Origin: Lewinellaceae bacterium
GTDB lineage: Bacteria > Bacteroidota > Bacteroidia > Chitinophagales > Saprospiraceae
DNA: 64,000 bases
Direction: 5' to 3'
NCBI GenBank assembly: GCA_016716135.1
Contig: JADJWX010000002.1
Location: 62,001 to 126,000, forward strand
This document shows positions 61,298 through 64,000 of this stretch, one piece after another (the first letter of the stretch is position 1; each line of letters opens with the position of its first letter). Below the pieces are notes generated by a model that did not search any database, was not told where the DNA came from, and was given only the letters and a program-made list of their open reading frames with translations. The position numbers and the translations under genes are program-made.

Positions 61298-63454
61298 ATG
61301 AAAAAACGCTACCTCGTTACCTCAGCCCTGCCTTACGCCAACGGCCCCCTGCACATCGGCCACCTCACCGGCGCCTACCTGCCAGCCGATATCTACGTGA
61401 GCTACCTCCGCCTGATGGGAAAAGACGTGGTGTACGTTTGCGGCTCCGACGAACACGGCGCGGCCATTACCATTCGCGCCCGGAAAGAAGGGGTGACACC
61501 GCGTGAAATTGTGGACAAGTACCATGCCCTCATTCGCGACAGCTTTGAAAAAATCGGCATCGCGTTCGACATATACCACCGCACCAGCGCCCCGTTGCAC
61601 CACCAAACCTCGCAGGATTTTTTCCGAAAACTGCTTGAAAACGGGCAATTTGACGAAAAAGAAAGCGAGCAATACTTCGATGAGGAAGCCCAACAATTCC
61701 TCGCCGACCGCTACATCATCGGCACCTGCCCGGTGTGCGCCAACCCCGACGCCTACGGCGATCAGTGTGAAAAATGCGGCTCCACGCTCAGCCCGACCCA
61801 ACTCATCAACCCGCGCTCTACGCTCAGTGGCAGCGCCCCCGTGCTGAAACCCACCACCCACTGGTACCTCAAACTGAACGAACACGAAAACTGGCTGCGC
61901 GAGTGGATCAATACGGGCAAGGCCGACGGTGTTCAACTGCACGATCCGGCCGCCTGGAAAAACCACGTCGTCGGCCAATGCAACTCCTGGCTCGAACAGG
62001 GGCTCCAACCCCGTGCCATGACCCGCGATCTCGACTGGGGCGTGGATGTGCCGCCCGAACTCCCCGGCGCCAAAGGCAAAAAACTATACGTCTGGCTCGA
62101 CGCGCCCATCGGTTACATTTCGGCGACCAAACAATGGGCGCTCGACAACCACACCGATTGGGAGCCCTACTGGAAATCGGAAGACACCGCGCTGGTCCAT
62201 TTTATCGGAAAAGACAACATCGTGTTCCACTGCCTGATTTTTCCGGCAATTTTGAAGGCGCATGGCGAGTTTGTGTTGCCGGTAAATGTGCCGGCCAACC
62301 AGTTTATGAATCTGGAAGGCGATAAAATTTCCACTTCCCGGAACTGGGCCGTTTGGGTGCACGAATACCTCGAAGAACTGCCGGGCCGGGAGGATGAACT
62401 GCGCTACAACATGATCAAAAACATGCCGGAGCAGCGCGACAGCGAGTTTACCTGGAAAGGTTTCCAGGAAACGACGAATACCGAACTGGTGGGCAACCTG
62501 GCGGGTTTCCTGCACCGCGTGCAGGTGCTGGTGCATAAAAATTACACCGGGGTTGTGCCGGCATTTGACATCAACCGCGAGTTTAAAAGCGGCTGGGATG
62601 CCGAAAAATGGGCCACGTTCGATACCGAAGTGCACCAGGTGCACCTGAAACTGGAAGAAATGGGTCGGGAAATCGAGCGCTTCAATTTTCGCGAAGCCCT
62701 GCGCATCCTCATGGAAATTTCCAGCGCCGGCAACGCCCTGCTCCAGTTTAACGAACCCTGGAAACTGGTGAACGACGACCCGGAACTGGTCAAAGTGGTG
62801 CTCAACCTGGGGCTCCAGTATGCCGCTGTGCTTTCGGTCGCCATGCAGCCATTTTTGCCCTTTGCATCCGCCCGGCTGCGCAGCATGCTCAACCTGGCGC
62901 CCCTGGCCGAAGACCGGGCGTTGCTCGATATCCACAACGAACTGGCAGAGGGCAATCCCATCGTCCGGCCCAACCACGCGCTCAACACCGCCGAACACCT
63001 TTTCACCCGCATACCGGACGAGCTGATCGAAGCACAAATCCAAAAATTACAGGCAACTGCGGCTGCCGGCCCGGCAATTGCCAATGCCCAGGCGCCGGCG
63101 CCTGAAAAAACTGCAATGCCCTTGAAAGAGATGATTCAATACGACGATTTTGCCAAACTTGATATCCGTACCGGCACTATTCTGGAAGCCGCCAAGGTGG
63201 AAAAAGCCGACAAACTGCTTTGCCTTACCGTTGATCTGGGTTTTGAAAAACGTACGATCGTGTCGGGTATCGCACAGCATTTTTCGCCGGAGGCGATTAT
63301 TGGAAAACAAGTGCTCGTGCTGGCCAACCTCGCGCCCCGCAAAATGCGCGGAATAGAATCGGAAGGCATGATCCTCATGGCCGAAGATGCGGAAGGGAAG
63401 TTGGGTTTTGTGAGCCCGGAATCGGGCTGGCCGGCAGGGTCTTCTGTCAGTTAA
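61298..63454 (+). CDS. metG: Methionyl-tRNA synthetase
   Basis: 718 residues from MKKRYLVTSALPYANG; upstream in-frame residues are ignored because the HIGH motif follows directly (LHIGHL, 18-23). Zinc knuckle CPVCANPDAYGDQCEKC near 144-160, the KMSKS equivalent GDKISTSRNW near 341-350, the anticodon-binding helical domain, and a C-terminal EMAP/Trbp111-like tRNA-binding domain (FAKLDIRTGTILEAAKVEKA from about 618). Full length, intact. Confidence 0.95.
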   Translation: MKKRYLVTSALPYANGPLHIGHLTGAYLPADIYVSYLRLMGKDVVYVCGSDEHGAAITIRARKEGVTPREIVDKYHALIRDSFEKIGIAFDIYHRTSAPLHHQTSQDFFRKLLENGQFDEKESEQYFDEEAQQFLADRYIIGTCPVCANPDAYGDQCEKCGSTLSPTQLINPRSTLSGSAPVLKPTTHWYLKLNEHENWLREWINTGKADGVQLHDPAAWKNHVVGQCNSWLEQGLQPRAMTRDLDWGVDVPPELPGAKGKKLYVWLDAPIGYISATKQWALDNHTDWEPYWKSEDTALVHFIGKDNIVFHCLIFPAILKAHGEFVLPVNVPANQFMNLEGDKISTSRNWAVWVHEYLEELPGREDELRYNMIKNMPEQRDSEFTWKGFQETTNTELVGNLAGFLHRVQVLVHKNYTGVVPAFDINREFKSGWDAEKWATFDTEVHQVHLKLEEMGREIERFNFREALRILMEISSAGNALLQFNEPWKLVNDDPELVKVVLNLGLQYAAVLSVAMQPFLPFASARLRSMLNLAPLAEDRALLDIHNELAEGNPIVRPNHALNTAEHLFTRIPDELIEAQIQKLQATAAAGPAIANAQAPAPEKTAMPLKEMIQYDDFAKLDIRTGTILEAAKVEKADKLLCLTVDLGFEKRTIVSGIAQHFSPEAIIGKQVLVLANLAPRKMRGIESEGMILMAEDAEGKLGFVSPESGWPAGSSVS

Positions 63455-63607
63455 TTGCCGGTTTTCAGATACCTGATTTGCTTCCAAATTTTGAGGGGCC
63501 GCTTTCTCGCCCTACGCTTTGAGTCTGCCCATTACACACAAGTTGACGCACTAAAATTCAACGGATTTGCTTGTAATGGACAGGCTCAACGCCGCAGGAC
63601 AAGTACC

Positions 63608-64000
63608 CTACCTGCCGGCCTTATAAAAAACCAGGCCATTCGGCCGCTGCATATCGCCACCGTCGAGATAAACACCGATAGCACTGCCGGTGCTGGCATT
63701 CAGTTTTTGAATGATATTGCGATACCAGTCGCAGGCATACAAAAAACCGTCGGGACCGATGGCCACCCCTTCAAGGCGGGCAAAACCGGAAGCAAATTCG
63801 CGGTCAAAGAGCAGCCCTCCGGGTTCGTTCCGGAATTTTTTGATGGAGCCGGAATCCCAGTCCGCCACCAACAGGTCGCCTGCCGGGTTGAACCACAAAT
63901 TGGAAGGCCCCTTGAGCTGGTCCGGCGGAATAACGACGCCGAGATAGCGTCCGTCCGGGCTGAATTTGCGCACGTCTTTGGAAAAAAAACAGGCAACGTA
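63608..64000 (-). CDS. NHL/SMP-30-type beta-propeller protein (partial)
   Basis: The frame is open at the right window edge, so the N-terminus is missing. Repeats of propeller blades: FSPDGRYLGVVIPPDQ, NLWFNPAGDLLVADWDSG, and GVAIGPDGFLYACDWYRNI. The Gly-Asp-x-Leu-Val-Ala-Asp-x-Asp-Ser pattern is typical of NHL or gluconolactonase-type blades. Usually exported or a binding scaffold; function not set. Confidence 0.6.
   Translation of the reverse strand, partial: YVACFFSKDVRKFSPDGRYLGVVIPPDQLKGPSNLWFNPAGDLLVADWDSGSIKKFRNEPGGLLFDREFASGFARLEGVAIGPDGFLYACDWYRNIIQKLNASTGSAIGVYLDGGDMQRPNGLVFYKAGR

Noticed and set aside
1..64000. CRISPR array
   Set aside because: No set of regularly spaced identical repeats with unique spacers. 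The 11-bp iterons at 36.2 kb are far too short and have no spacers.

Overview
The window reads as a Bacteroidota chromosome, probably Saprospiria/Chitinophagia-like. Evidence: promoters of the TAnnTTTG type, no purine-rich Shine-Dalgarno sequences, Bacteroidota-style lipoproteins and regulators, and a GC-moderate core. A large foreign element interrupts it. At least eleven genes are split by one-base frameshifts, mostly at homopolymers, so I treat most broken genes as probable consensus errors rather than true pseudogenes.

Left chromosome (1-11.35 kb, all +): the end of an outer-membrane barrel, a PRPP-synthetase-like gene, a P2-type cation ATPase, then a copper/silver-type RND efflux operon (cusA, cusC, two cusB-like adaptors with heavy-metal-binding motifs). 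Right chromosome (58.3-64 kb): an HD-domain protein, an XRE-type regulator, a MITE-like repeat, a lipoprotein, metG and a partial NHL propeller.

Element (about 11.4-57.7 kb). Its early end is on the right: a CI-like repressor (57.24 kb, +) faces a leftward early operon (57.1-49.1 kb) across two 15-bp palindromes. The early operon has small DNA-binding-type proteins, a large replication-type protein, a DnaB-like helicase and a cytosine-5 DNA methyltransferase. The late genes run leftward from 36.2 to 11.4 kb. They include a Zot/FtsK-type ATPase, about twenty small membrane proteins, a candidate main virion protein, a holin-like protein and five consecutive fibre- or coiled-coil-type proteins, each with a signal peptide. 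I see no terminase, portal, HK97 capsid, tail tube, tape measure or integrase. This points to a non-tailed, membrane-assembled virus (membrane-containing icosahedral or oversized filamentous) rather than a Caudovirus. A rightward 36.5-39.3 kb module is separated from the late operon by seven iterons with an exact 11-bp period.

Two AT-rich cargo blocks sit inside. At 27.7-31.6 kb is an Avs-like defence protein (Cap4/DUF4297-type nuclease plus STAND NTPase). At 39.8-49.1 kb is a tRNA-His (GTG) gene lacking the G-1:C73 identity pair, directly followed by a HisRS resembling the divergent alphaproteobacterial type. Then come an MIO-type aromatic amino acid lyase, a MATE exporter, a PIN protein, a SLOG-HisRS fusion, IS21- and IS66-like remnants and a GNAT protein. 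I consider this histidine/tRNA cluster the best candidate for an undescribed system.

A further anomaly is the octamer AAATGCGG/CCGCATTT, which I count about 23 times within roughly 5 kb of the early operon.
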